This document shows positions 34,864-44,365 of a DNA stretch of 64,000 nucleotides, piece after piece. The notes under the pieces were generated by a model. That model was given only the letters and a program-made list of their open reading frames with translations, was not told where the DNA came from and made no database searches. The DNA lies in assembly GCF_019399895.1 (NCBI RefSeq), contig NW_027228790.1, positions 160,001 to 224,000 on the forward strand, given 5' to 3'. This stretch comes from Cardiocondyla obscurior (Eukaryota; Arthropoda; Insecta; Hymenoptera; Formicidae). The translations under genes and the position numbers were made by a program. The first letter of the stretch is position 1. Each line of letters begins with the position of its first letter.

Positions 34864-36301
34864 GTGTTTCGGCTCGCGGCAAGTTGAATCCGTTTATGTG
34901 TTTGTTGCTTCGGCATTCGCGTGCTATATGCCCTGCTTTCCCGCATTTGTTGCATGTAATGCTTGATGATCGCGGTTTTTCGTGCGTTTTGTTTGTTTGC
35001 GTTTTCTCATACGTGCCTTTATATTTCGTTATCCTTATTTTTTCTTCTTCCACTGCGCCTTCTATCGCGTCTTTTAACGTCTCGAAATGTTGCGAGCGGA
35101 CCATTGTTTTAATGTCGTCTGTTAGTCCCATGTGAAAATAATGTAACACTTGTCGCTGAATTAATTTTAGAACCGTCCGTTTCTGTTCGCTGGTCATTTC
35201 TTCTTCATCCGTCATCGCTTCGTATAATTCCATCGCGGTTTTTTGTACGCGTAGTCCGTATGCAGTCGCACTTTCTCCGTATTTCTGTTTCAACGAGCTC
35301 ATTTCTGTTTGTAAACGCGAAGTCCCCTTTTTTCTTAAATATGTTTTTTTGAATTCATTTAGGAATTGGTCAAATGTCGTGATGTCTCTTGCGTCGAAAT
35401 CTAATAGCGCGGCGCCTTTCAATTTCGTGCAGAGTACTGCTTCTAATAGCGTTTCGGTATCTTCGCGTGCGACATGTCTCGCGGCGTACGCGCATGCTTT
35501 TAAAAATTCTTTCGTTTGAGCATGATTTGCTCCGTCTACCGTCGGAATCATTGCTCGTGCGTCCTTAAGTTTAAACGTAGATACTGGTTCTGTCGGTCTA
35601 TTTCGTACCTCTTCGTGCGGGCGTACATTTCCTTCGATGAGTTCTTGATTTCCTTGCGTTTCTCGGTTTTCGTTTGGTCGACGTTCGAGGCGAACAATTC
35701 GAGAATTCATTTCTCGCAAGTTTTCGAGTACTTGTTCTAATAATCGTTCTTGTCGTTGTGTCGGGTGTGGCGTCGCGGTATGTAACTCTCGCAACGCGTT
35801 TACCTCTCTGTCGATGAGTATCTCCGGTACTCCCCCAACCGCTCCGTCCAGCAATGAGTAGTTATGTGTCATTTTTTCACGGGTAGTGTTTAAATTATTT
35901 GCGAAAATTTCCGCGGGATCAAACACGCTACTATCGTATGATGTTAAGGAGAATTCTCCCCTGTCCGAAATACCGCTAATGTCGCTCGGGGTGTCTGCGA
36001 ATATTTGATTATGTGTACGGCGCGCAATATTTCCGTCTCCGCGGTTTAATAACGCGTCGTCTATTTCGCCAAAATCAAATTCGCGCGGCGTGATAACATT
36101 TACGGATTCCTCGCTTTCTGTCGCGGGGTCGTCTTCGTATTCTAACACGCGGCGTACCCTATTTCTAATGTCGTTTAACGCGTTTATGGCGACTCGCAAT
36201 GGTCGTACAGGTGTCAGCTGAAACGCTCGTCTAGCCGCTTGGCTGTGTAGCCACGAATTGTTTGCAACGCGGCGTTGTAATTCTAATTCGCTATCCGACA
36301 T
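34691..36301 (-). CDS. gag: Errantivirus-like Gag
   Basis: 536 residues. The N-terminal half is acidic and polar. The capsid-like centre has FLKACAYAARHV, LKGAALLDFDARDITTFDQF and YGESATAYGLRVQ. One CCHC knuckle (CNKCGKAGHIARECR) is followed by an Arg/Lys-rich tail. The tail after the knuckle overlaps pol in another phase, and the second knuckle expected in Gag is encoded in the pol frame instead. Pol expression therefore needs a frame change in the overlap, or a 1-nt indel has moved the boundary. Confidence 0.88.
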   Translation of the reverse strand: MSDSELELQRRVANNSWLHSQAARRAFQLTPVRPLRVAINALNDIRNRVRRVLEYEDDPATESEESVNVITPREFDFGEIDDALLNRGDGNIARRTHNQIFADTPSDISGISDRGEFSLTSYDSSVFDPAEIFANNLNTTREKMTHNYSLLDGAVGGVPEILIDREVNALRELHTATPHPTQRQERLLEQVLENLREMNSRIVRLERRPNENRETQGNQELIEGNVRPHEEVRNRPTEPVSTFKLKDARAMIPTVDGANHAQTKEFLKACAYAARHVAREDTETLLEAVLCTKLKGAALLDFDARDITTFDQFLNEFKKTYLRKKGTSRLQTEMSSLKQKYGESATAYGLRVQKTAMELYEAMTDEEEMTSEQKRTVLKLIQRQVLHYFHMGLTDDIKTMVRSQHFETLKDAIEGAVEEEKIRITKYKGTYEKTQTNKTHEKPRSSSITCNKCGKAGHIARECRSNKHINGFNLPRAETRARINNREILHILQKARTHSRRMLVGERTARYAMAKKRQQTNNTHKTITRDKHSSHK

Positions 36302-36374
36302 GGATCGGTCGGTTACAAAATATTTCGGACTTACATTAACGCTGTGACTCGCATGTTTGATCTGCTTTGTTGCT

Positions 36375-36545
36375 GGCTGCTATACTGCTCTCCTTGTCGC
36401 ACTGCTTGGCTGCTATGTTGCTTTTCTTGTCGTACTGCTTGGCTGCTATGTTGCTTTCCTTGCCGCACTGCTTGGCCGCTATGTTGCTTTCCTTGTCGCA
36501 CTGCTTGGCCGCTATGTTGCTTCCTCGTCGCACTGCTTGGCTGTT
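36375..36545. repeat. 33-bp tandem repeats in the leader before gag
   Basis: Five units share GCTGCTATGTTGCTTTCC and CGCACTGCTTGGC with a 33-bp period. On the minus strand they keep frame as 11-residue units (SNIAAKQCDKE). They lie between the 5' LTR and the gag start. Confidence 0.85.
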
Positions 36546-36751
36546 TCTTCCTTCCTTTCTTTTATCACGGGTTCAAATACTGAGTCTACTGCTGACTCAA
36601 TACTTTGTTCACTATGGTGTGTCTGTCTCGTCTCGTTAATAAGTTTTTGTACTAATCTTTGATTTTATCTTTGTTTCAGAAATCGTCCTCGCCGTCGCAG
36701 AGTAGGCGACTGCGCCTCCCGGAGGGCGGATCCCACCGTTGCCACCACTTT

Positions 36752-37276
36752 TGTTGCACCGGGGCCGGTGCACGGGGTCCGTCCTTCGGGATCCGTGAGG
36801 GAGGGCGAAATTATTTGATTTAAATAAAAAGATTAGAATTTTTATTCAATTACAATGTTGCACTTGTCTATCTCCCTAAGTTTCCCTTTTGTCGGTTCGG
36901 CGCACGTCCTCGCGTTGTCACGCGTCCTCGGCTCCGCGTGGTCTCCTCTTACTTGGCACGCGACCGAACTTTTGTTATCACCGCTCTCAGTTTACGGTAC
37001 GGACTATGATGCGACTGCCCGTCCGTGACGGTCCGCGGTTATTTAATAGTGACGCAGGGCCTTGGCCTCCTCGGGTTGCAATGCCGAACTTCGGTAGTTC
37101 GGCGAATGCAACCTCAGCGATTTCGGCAATAAGTTCTCGCACGTGTTTCTTTTATTATTTAATTTCTTAAGGAGGTTTGCTGATCTTGCATCCTCCGAGG
37201 TTATTTAATTACGAGATACTTATTCCGAAATGCCCTGCGTCATGTTTCGTGTTGTAACGGGGTTTGGGTTACAACA
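36752..37276 (-). repeat. 5' LTR of the errantivirus-like element
   Basis: Same length as the partner LTR. The substitutions seen are GCGACCGAAC for GCGATCGAAC, GGTCCGCGG for GGTTCGCGG, and TTTCTTAAGG for TTTTTTAAGG. Confidence 0.92.
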
Positions 37277-37280
37277 AAAG

Positions 37281-37418
37281 TTACTTTGTTAGTTTTTATT
37301 AAAATTGAGTCTTGCTTTATTCCGTGTGAGTGATCCGCGGGTGTGAGAGAGTGAGTGCACGTCCGGGGCTCGCGGAGGCAGTAAGGCGATGGTACAAAAT
37401 CCGAGGAGCGGCGTAACA
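37281..37418 (+). mobile_element. 3' LTR of the 24.7-kb gypsy, second part
   Basis: This segment ends in GAGCGGCGTAACA, the inverted match of the TGTTACGCC at 28076. It closes an LTR of about 332 bp once the 28270-37280 insertion is disregarded. Confidence 0.65.
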
Positions 37419-37742
37419 ATACAATATAACACTCGCACAATAATCAACCACAACTCATTTACCTTATGCACAGACAAGAAGCCGTAAAATCCAAGGTCGC
37501 CGAGGAATAATATAGCCAACAGTGGTTGCACAAAGGAAGCTTGCGGCACAAGCAAGAAATCATAATAAATCTTGTACAATACCTCGTGAACTCAAACAAG
37601 CGCTTAGACATTGATTGTTCGACTAGAAACGTGAGCACATTGTATTTATAAGCCACAACAAAAGAAATTTGAGTAAAGTTCTGTCGCTTCACAATCAGAG
37701 TTCATTCACGGAGAAAGAAAGTTTGTTAAAATTAAAATTTAA
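37419..37742. other. Flank and 5' region of the Tc1/mariner-type gene
   Basis: AT-rich sequence preceding the transposase start. Minus-strand frames here are incidental. No terminal inverted repeat was located. Confidence 0.35.
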
Positions 37743-39270
37743 TTGTCTGTAATGGATCGTTTAACCGTTACCGAATTAGTTGACATGCATTTAATGTATG
37801 GTCTCGCTCAAGGTAATGCTACAGAAGCAAGAAGGTTGTACATCGAAAAATTTCCTCGGCGATACGCATCGAACCAACGTTCTTTTCAAAATATTGATAG
37901 AATGTTGCGAGAAACTGGGCAGTTAACACAGCGTCGAAAAGAGGGTAGGCCTCGAATCAACGCTAACACGGAAGAAAGAATTTTGAACGCATTCCGGGTT
38001 GACCCTTCTACTAGTATCAGTAGCATTTCAGAAGTATTAGATCTGCTGTTGTAACCCGAACCCCGTTACAACACGTAACATGACGTAAAGCATTTCGGCA
38101 TAAGATTTCGTAATAAAATAACATCGGAGGATGCGATATCAGCAAGCCTCCTTAAGCAATTAAATAATAAGAAATAAAAGAGAGAAACAATTGCGAGAAC
38201 TTATTGCCGAAATCGCTAAGGTTGCATTCGCCGAACAACCAAAATTCGGCATTGCAACCCGATGACGCCAAGGCCCAGCGTCACTATTAAATAACCGCGG
38301 ACCGTCACGGGCTGGCAGTCACGTCAGAGCCAAAGGAGGAAGAGTCCGTGTAGTAAAACGATACCGCGTAGTGATTCAAGTTCGGTCGCGTGCCGTGAAA
38401 GAGGAGACTTCGCGGAGCCGAGGACGCGTGATAACGCCGGAACGCGCACCGAACCAACTAAGGAAAAATTGAGGGAAGCGAAGGACTTGTAACGCAGAAT
38501 CAAATAAAAACTAAGTGTTTATTTCTCTATCTAAACTTTATCGCCCCTTCCCCACGGATCCCGAAAGACGAACCCCGTGCACCGGCTGCGGTGCAACACT
38601 GCCAACAACTACAATATGGAGAACTCTTAACAGAAATTCCTTGTATCCCTATCATGTACAACGTGTTCAAGGATTGACTGAAAATGATTATAGTCCACGT
38701 ATCAATTTCTGTCAATGGTTCGTGAATAAATTAGAACAAATGTCTAATTTTAGTGAAATAATTTTTTTTACTGATGAAGCAGCATTCGATAAAAACGGTA
38801 TTACAAATTTTCATAATACACATAAATGGATGGAAGCAAATCCCCATACAATTGTTGAAAAAAAACATCAACGGCAGTTCAGTTGTTTGGTTTGGGGAGG
38901 AATAATTAACAATTCACTTGTTGGACCACATTTTTTTGAAAACAGATTAAATGGAGAAACTTATGTCGAATTTCTTAAAAGCAGATTAGGTATACTTCTT
39001 GAAGACGTCCCTTTAAACATACGATATAATATATGGTTTATGCGCGATAGTGCACCTGCACTTTTTAGTTTAATTGCTAGACAAGAATTGGAACGCAAAT
39101 TCGGTCGACGATGGATAGGGCATGGAGGACCTGTACGCTGGCCTCCTAGGTCACCCGATCTCAATCCGTGTGATTTCTATCTTTGGGGTTATCTGAAATC
39201 CTTTGTTTATAAACGGCCAATTAATAACGTCCATGAACTTAAACAAAGAATAACTTGTTACGTCCGGAGG
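37743..39270 (+). pseudogene. Tc1/mariner-type DDE transposase interrupted by a solo LTR
   Basis: The first part (37743-38046) is a helix-turn-helix N-terminus (LTVTELVDMHLMYGLAQ, RRYASNQRSFQNIDRML, QRRKEGRPR). The second part (38603-39255) carries LYPYHVQRVQGLTENDYSPR, the first Asp in IIFFTDEAAFD, FMRDSAPALF, and PRSPDLNPCDFYLWGYLKS. The Asp residues expected in a DDD/DDE triad are present. Disregarding the solo LTR at 38047-38598, the two parts share a frame across the CTGC duplication. The C-terminus is lost at 39256, where another LTR-like sequence (TGTTACGTCC) starts. Confidence 0.8.
38047..38598 (+). mobile_element. Solo LTR of the errantivirus family with CTGC target duplication
   Basis: It runs TGTTGTAACCCGAACCCC to CGGTGCAACA, about 552 bp, in the opposite orientation to the plus-strand reading of the 28270 LTR and clearly diverged from it. 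CTGC flanks both sides (38043-38046 and 38599-38602). Confidence 0.85.
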
Positions 39271-39480
39271 CCTCCACAATATATTTTTTTTTTCTCTCTC
39301 TCTTTTCTCTTTTTCTTCACCTTTTCTTTTCTTTTTCTTATATATATTAAATCTCTAACTACTTCACCATATCGGTGCATTATTATCGCTGCCTTATTAT
39401 TCAACACCGGTGATTGTCTGGCGGTCAATACATTATAATATATCCATTGATTTACCGATCGGCCGATCGACACATCACAC

Positions 39481-39552
39481 GGTGCTCACGCTCGCGTTCA
39501 CGCTCGCGTTCACGCTCGCGTTCACGCTCTCGTTCACGCTCTCGTTCACGCT
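39481..39552. repeat. 12-bp tandem repeat (CGCTCGCGTTCA)n
   Basis: About six units, changing from CGCTCGCGTTCA to CGCTCTCGTTCA along the array. Confidence 0.9.
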
Positions 39553-40307
39553 GGTGTCCACATGAATACCATGCACACGAGGCATCGCCAGTCATAATTA
39601 TTGTAATTAACAAAAGCAGCAATAATTCGGGCACCACATAAGGAAGCTAACACGAAAGGATTGAGGAATAATTGATGAATCACCCCGAATTATTTAAATT
39701 AACCATTAAAACATGCAGAAAAAGAGGAAATAAGGCCGCGCGCCTTTTTTAAACAAAATAAAAAACCAACAAACAGAACTAATATCTTATGATAATCGCA
39801 AGCAACAAATCATGTAACCCGAAAACCAAAATGCTACGCGATTTAGCTATCAAATAAGAAAATTAAGTTTCAATCATATACATTCATTCATAATGCGAAA
39901 GTAAAATCAGATATAAAAAAACCATGTTCTTATTTGATAGTTAAATAAAAGAATTAACAACGAGCGACTTATACCAGTTAAACCGCAATTATATGGAAAG
40001 TACAAAAGAAATCATCAAAGTTGCAAAACAAATTATCTAATTGTTAGAAATTAAAATTTTAAATTAAGGAATTTCGCGGGGCAAAGGGAAAATCTGTTCG
40101 TCCCTCGCCCTCGGAACCTAAGATCTGCTTGTATATAAACCGCGGATTTTCGAGCTCGAGACCGCCTTGTCTTCTCAAAACCAATCTACGACGGAGAGCT
40201 ACCCGGGAAACGCTACCCAGGTGTAAGACGAAGAAATACAAACGTACGATTCAGGAACATCAAAATTTCTATTCAATTCAAACCTCAGGCTCAAGCGCGC
40301 TTCTCTT

Positions 40308-40600
40308 TAGCGATCGCGCCTCAACTTCCTTCCTTCAAAGAGCCACGGCGTGCTGCCTACAGTAGCGATCGCCACCTCGCCTCCTTCTCTCAGAGCCTCG
40401 GCGCGCTGCCTAGAGTAGCGATCGCCGTCTCACCTCCATCACTCAGAGCCACGGCGCGCTGCCTAGAGTAGCGATCGCCGTCTCACCTCCTTCACTCAGA
40501 GCCACGGCGCGCTGCCTAGAGTAGCGATCGCCGCCTCACCTCCTTCACACCAAACCACGGCGCGCTACCTCGAAAAAGCGATCGCCGCCTCACTTCCTTC
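40308..40600. repeat. ~53-bp tandem repeats with GCGATCGCC
   Basis: GCGATCGCC recurs at 40365, 40418, 40471, 40524 and 40578, each with CTCACCTCCTTCACTCAGAG and CACGGCGCGCTGCCTAGAGT between copies. Divergence increases at both ends. Confidence 0.88.
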
Positions 40601-40916
40601 AAATCGACCATTTCACTCAAAAATCCACAAAAGCGATCCTTACTTTGCGCACTGAGCATTCAAAATTCAAAAGAGCGTTCGCAAAAATCTCTGACTTCCT
40701 TTTAGATGAGCAAAAGCAGACACAAAGGCCGCAGATCTTGCCGCACGGGGAGACGGGAGAAGGCGCAACGATTGTTAATAGAATACAAAACATTTGGAAT
40801 CTTCAACCCGTTGATCTTCCTAGTAGACCAAAGCCGGCTCCTCCAGGCTATCAATCGCCACGACGGGACACTCCTACTAGTGATGCGCACGAGACAAAAC
40901 AAGACAAGATTTAAGC

Positions 40917-41300
40917 AATCTTGATCTTTATCTTGAAAAATCTTGAAAATATTATCTTGATCTCGGAAATTCGAGAATCTCGAATATATAATCTCGATCT
41001 CGATCTCGATCTTGACGAGATTTGACGATACATAATTAACAATGTATTTCATATAACATAGGAAAACTATACGAAGCTTTCTTATATTATTTGAAACACG
41101 CTGTACATGATTTCATATTTACTATTTACATTTTATGATTTTATTACTTAAATTTGTAAATATAATTTTTTAATTAATATAAACAAGAAGTTTTTAAGAA
41201 ATAATTTTATATTAATGTCTTACAGAAGTGAGAAAGATAATTTAACTAGTAAAAATACAAAAGTATATAAATGAATGTTTCAGAACAAAATTATATAAAG
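40917..41300. other. ATCTTGA/ATCTCGA low-complexity block and AT-rich spacer
   Basis: 40918-41030 is built from repeated ATCTTGA, ATCTCGA and CTCGAT words. The rest is AT-rich flank of the hAT gene with no gene seen. Confidence 0.6.
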
Positions 41301-41863
41301 TTATTTTAGTAAATTTGACGTGTACCATGAATTCAGGCATATCAGTGATCTGGCAGATTCACCAGTTAGCTGATTACGATGTTTCCGTATAATTAATCTA
41401 GCTTTCGAAAATAGTCGTTCCGCTGGAACAGATGTAGCTGGCGTTTCTAGAAAATCTCGAGCCATTTTCGATAAGCATGGATACTCATGTAAATAAGTTG
41501 ACCACCATGCCAATATATCTACATCTTTGTCCGCTCTTCTTGTATTATAATATTTTGTCAATTCGTTTCTCCAATCGGAATCGCTAACAGATTTTTCATA
41601 TATTAAACTTAAATCAATATCATCGTCGTTATCAGTCGAGGAATTACGTATATCATCGTTTAGAGAACTTTTTAAAGAAATAAAATATTTGTTCTTATAT
41701 AAATCTTCAAATTTTTTTATACTTTGTTCCTTCATTTCTTGTCCTCATGTTGTGGCATTAAAACTTTCAATTTTGTGTCTTGGATCTAGCACGAGGCAAA
41801 TACAATAAATCCAGTTAGATTTGTGGTAATGTTTTAATAATTTATCTCGACCAGCTTGATATG
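41301..41863 (-). pseudogene. hAT transposase, C-terminal part
   Basis: The frame 41735-41301 contains the hAT dimerisation domain (WWSTYLHEYPCLSKMARDFL, TPATSVPAERLFSKA, NQLTGESARSLICLNSW). Upstream to 41863 the minus strand reads YQAGRDKLLKHYHK and LVLDPRHKIESF, then a TGA. The N-terminal continuation lies at 56805-57098. The gene is interrupted between these by the 41864-56800 insertion and carries stops and a frameshift, so it is dead. Confidence 0.85.
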
Positions 41864-42305
41864 CATTCACTGTTAAAAAAATCATGAAATTTCATGAAGA
41901 TTTAATATAGAATGGTATATTAAAATTAAAGCATCTGTAACTAAAATACAATTTAATGAACATGTTAATAAAATTGAGGTTAAGTTACGTAAAATATATA
42001 AATGTATTGAAATTTAATATACTTCTAATACACAAACAATGAAAAAAGTTTCAATACAGTGTGCATAAAAAATATTTTCATATACAGGTTAATGAAACTT
42101 TAGTTCCTTCCGTTGCGTATACGTGGCGCGACCCGCGCGACGAAACCATTAGTTGTTGCTAAGTGTTTGGACACGTCGGCATGCCCGTCGTATTATGTGA
42201 TACATCGCACTTCAAAACAGTGATCGCGGTAATAATCGTTTAGTACTGCTTTTTCTTTTCATATATCTGTGACATCAAAGACAGAGACTTATGCGAAGTG
42301 GCACT

Positions 42306-42453
42306 GGCGGCAGCATCCACTCGCTTCTTGGTCAGAGTACGCACACACGTGCAGGCATTATTCTGTATGACCGTTCTATGCATGCTGAACGGTCTATACG
42401 GATAAGGCTTATACATGTGTGCGTACTCTAACTAAGAAGCAAATGGCTGCTGA
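42306..42453. repeat. Imperfect inverted repeat with inner hairpin upstream of the zinc-finger gene
   Basis: Arms GCTTCTTGGTCAGAGTACGC (left) and GCGTACTCTAACTAAGAAGC (right) pair with few mismatches and extend about 45 bp. Between them GACCGTTCTATGCATG and CTGAACGGTC form a second hairpin. It lies just before a TTCTACAG acceptor at 42494. Confidence 0.75.
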
Positions 42454-42501
42454 CGACGTATAAAGATCTTTAATTATAAATTTAATGTTCTACAGGTTAC
42501 A

Positions 42502-43078
42502 ATGTTTTATTGTCAAATTTGTATGTTTGAAACGATATCATTAATATCTTACTTAAATCATCATCGATATCATACAAATATAACACGTTTTTATTATTGC
42601 GGATTCATGAAATACGGAAAGTTTTTTCAAAAAAGTAGTTTTTTAACGAAAAATTTATTACGTTTGCACCGCTTTAAACAAAGTACAAATCAAAAGAGTA
42701 TTGTCAAAGATGCAACTTGCATTCCTGACAATCAATGTAAATATATCTGTAGCGTTGCTATATGCAAAAAGGAATTTTACGTGTTTGCTAAACTTGTGAA
42801 GCGTTTAAAGTTTCATATTAGAAGAAGTGAAAAAATCGTTTGTCCGTATCCTTGCTGCACAAAAAGATACAAAGTAGTATCCTCTTTTACTAGTCATCTA
42901 ACAAAAATACATAGAAGCTGCAATTATAATACAAATATTTCTCAAGGAAATCAAGACATAATTGATACTTCAACATCAGAAATTTTTGAGGTATTGAATA
43001 AAGCAGAGATATTACCAATGTCATCTAATAATGTACATTTAGAAATCAACGATCACTTAAATGTTAATTCAACAGAAT
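42502..43078 (+). pseudogene. Zinc-finger transposase-like gene, N-terminal part
   Basis: About 192 residues with C2H2-like fingers: CQICMFETISLISYLNHH near the start, CKYICSVAICKKEF centrally, and CPYPCCTKRYKVVSSFTSHL followed by TKIH. An acidic/polar linker follows. The start ATG follows a TTCTACAG acceptor. The frame is cut at 43078 by the gypsy LTR and continues in the same phase at 51186 once the duplicated GAAT is counted once. Zinc fingers at this position would bind element ends or DNA; that is inference. Confidence 0.7.
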
Positions 43079-44353
43079 TGTAACGCGGTAATTTTATCGG
43101 CGGAAAGCTCGCCGGGAGCCAAGGTACGAGTAAGAAGTGAGACGTGATTAAACGTGGAAAAACATAAATGATACTTTATTATAAACTAAAAGATAAGTGG
43201 CAACACAAAAATAAACCTATAATACAAAAGAAATCTAGTGCTAAAGTAACGCAGAAACAACAGAAATATTCTAGCCGCTCGGTGGAACGGTACACGACCA
43301 GCCTCGAATTCTCGGATCGATCGCTGTTACGCTCTGAGGGTGGCGGTATACGGCCGCGAGCCGTCTTCGCGCTGATCCAGGGTGGGCCTCGCGTCCGGGG
43401 GTCACGTGGTCGGGAGGCGGCGGCGCAACGGATGGTGCAAGCCCTCTGAGCTGTATCGTTTTGAGCGGAGCGGCGTGCTCGCAGGTCGGCGACGTGGTGT
43501 GAAATAAGCTCCCTGAGTCGAGTCGTTCGGTCGGGAATACGTGGTTGCGAGTCGACGGCACGATGTACAAGATAGGCCGTTCAGGCCGTGACGGTCGGAC
43601 AGGTTTCGCGGTCGCGAGTCGGCGGTGCCGGTTACATGGTAGGCCGTTCGGGCCGAGGCGGTCGTACAATTTCCGCGGCGCGTAAGTTCGCGGCGCAAAG
43701 TCCAGGGAAGACCGTTCGGACTGTGGCGAGGGAGATCCGCGAGGGTCCGGACGGAAGAAGGCTCAAGAGAGCCCGAGTCCTGGGGAAGGATAGCGGTGTC
43801 GAAGGCCGGGTGAGCCCGGTCGAGGACAGGCTCGGGAGCGCCCGAGTCCTGGAGGTAGCGGTGTCGAAGGCCGGGTGAGCCCGGTCGAGGACAGGCTCGG
43901 GAGCGCCCGAGTCCTGCAGGTAGTGGTATCGAAGGCCGGGTGAGCCCGGTCGAGGACAGGCTCGGGAGCGCCCGAGTCCTGGAGGTAGCGGTATCGAAGC
44001 CGGGTGAGCCCGGTCGAGGAAGTCTTGGGAGCGCCCAAGACCTGAAGGGTCGGATGCTGGAGTGCTCTCCAGCGAGGAAAAGGTGCCTCGTCTGCGTACG
44101 AGGCAGCTTATATACCCGTGGGCCCGAGAATGGGGAACCTCCCACTCCCGAGCGGTCGGTGGCGGTGCGCGGTGTGGGCGGTTGGGCGGCCCATGTCACA
44201 CGTTCCGGTGATCCGCGCTACGCGCCGCGGGCGGCTGGTCGGCCCGCGTAATTAACATTAAAATGGTCGGTATCCGCGCGATAATTCCGGGCGATCGGTG
44301 TTAGTCGCGGCGCGGGGTCTGAGGTTCTTAGCTTTTAGTGGCCTAGGGCCACA
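43079..44353 (-). repeat. 3' LTR of the gypsy element, 1275 bp
   Basis: Plus-strand ends TGTAACGCGGTAATTT and GCCTAGGGCCACA. It includes three full 65-bp tandem units from 43799 plus a partial one at 43994. Confidence 0.95.
43799..44030. repeat. 65-bp tandem repeats in the 3' LTR (three copies plus partial)
   Basis: TCGAAGGCCGGGTGAGCCCG begins at 43799, 43864 and 43929, with a diverged unit at 43994. Each unit has self-complementary GGCTCGGGAGCGCCCGAGTC. Confidence 0.93.
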
Positions 44354-44365
44354 TCACCCCCTCGT

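Larger units (their letters stand above)
28270..37276 (-). mobile_element. Errantivirus-like LTR retroelement, near full length
   Basis: Two 525-bp LTRs (28270-28794, 36752-37276) differ at about three positions, implying a recent insertion. The target duplication is AAAG at 28266-28269 and 37277-37280. On the minus strand the order is 5' LTR, leader with 33-bp repeats, gag, pol, a 0.66-kb spacer, an env frame and 3' LTR. A polypurine tract (GGGGGAAAGGA) adjoins the 3' LTR. Sequence after the 5' LTR (TGGTGGCAACGGTGGGATCC) would be the primer binding site, but the tRNA was not identified. Possession of env places it with insect endogenous retroviruses of the gypsy group. Confidence 0.9.
39256..40916 (+). 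mobile_element. LTR-like remnant of unassigned retroelement with two tandem arrays
   Basis: The sequence starts TGTTACGTCCGGAGGCC, cutting the transposase. It has a TATATAAACCGCGG promoter-like site at about 40132 and a GC-rich transcribed-looking leader. A 90-residue plus-strand frame (40645-40914, KRAFAKISDFLLDEQKQTQ) could be the start of a gag, but no domain is recognised. The matching LTR end was not found, so boundaries are provisional. Confidence 0.4.

Noticed and set aside
36344..36662. Cys/Leu-rich plus-strand frames
   Set aside because: Produced by the 33-bp tandem repeats in the errantivirus leader.
43402..44199. Minus-strand 265-residue frame with repeated RPGSPGL-type units
   Set aside because: Translation of the 65-bp tandem repeats in the LTR; the same frame type appears in the partner LTR.
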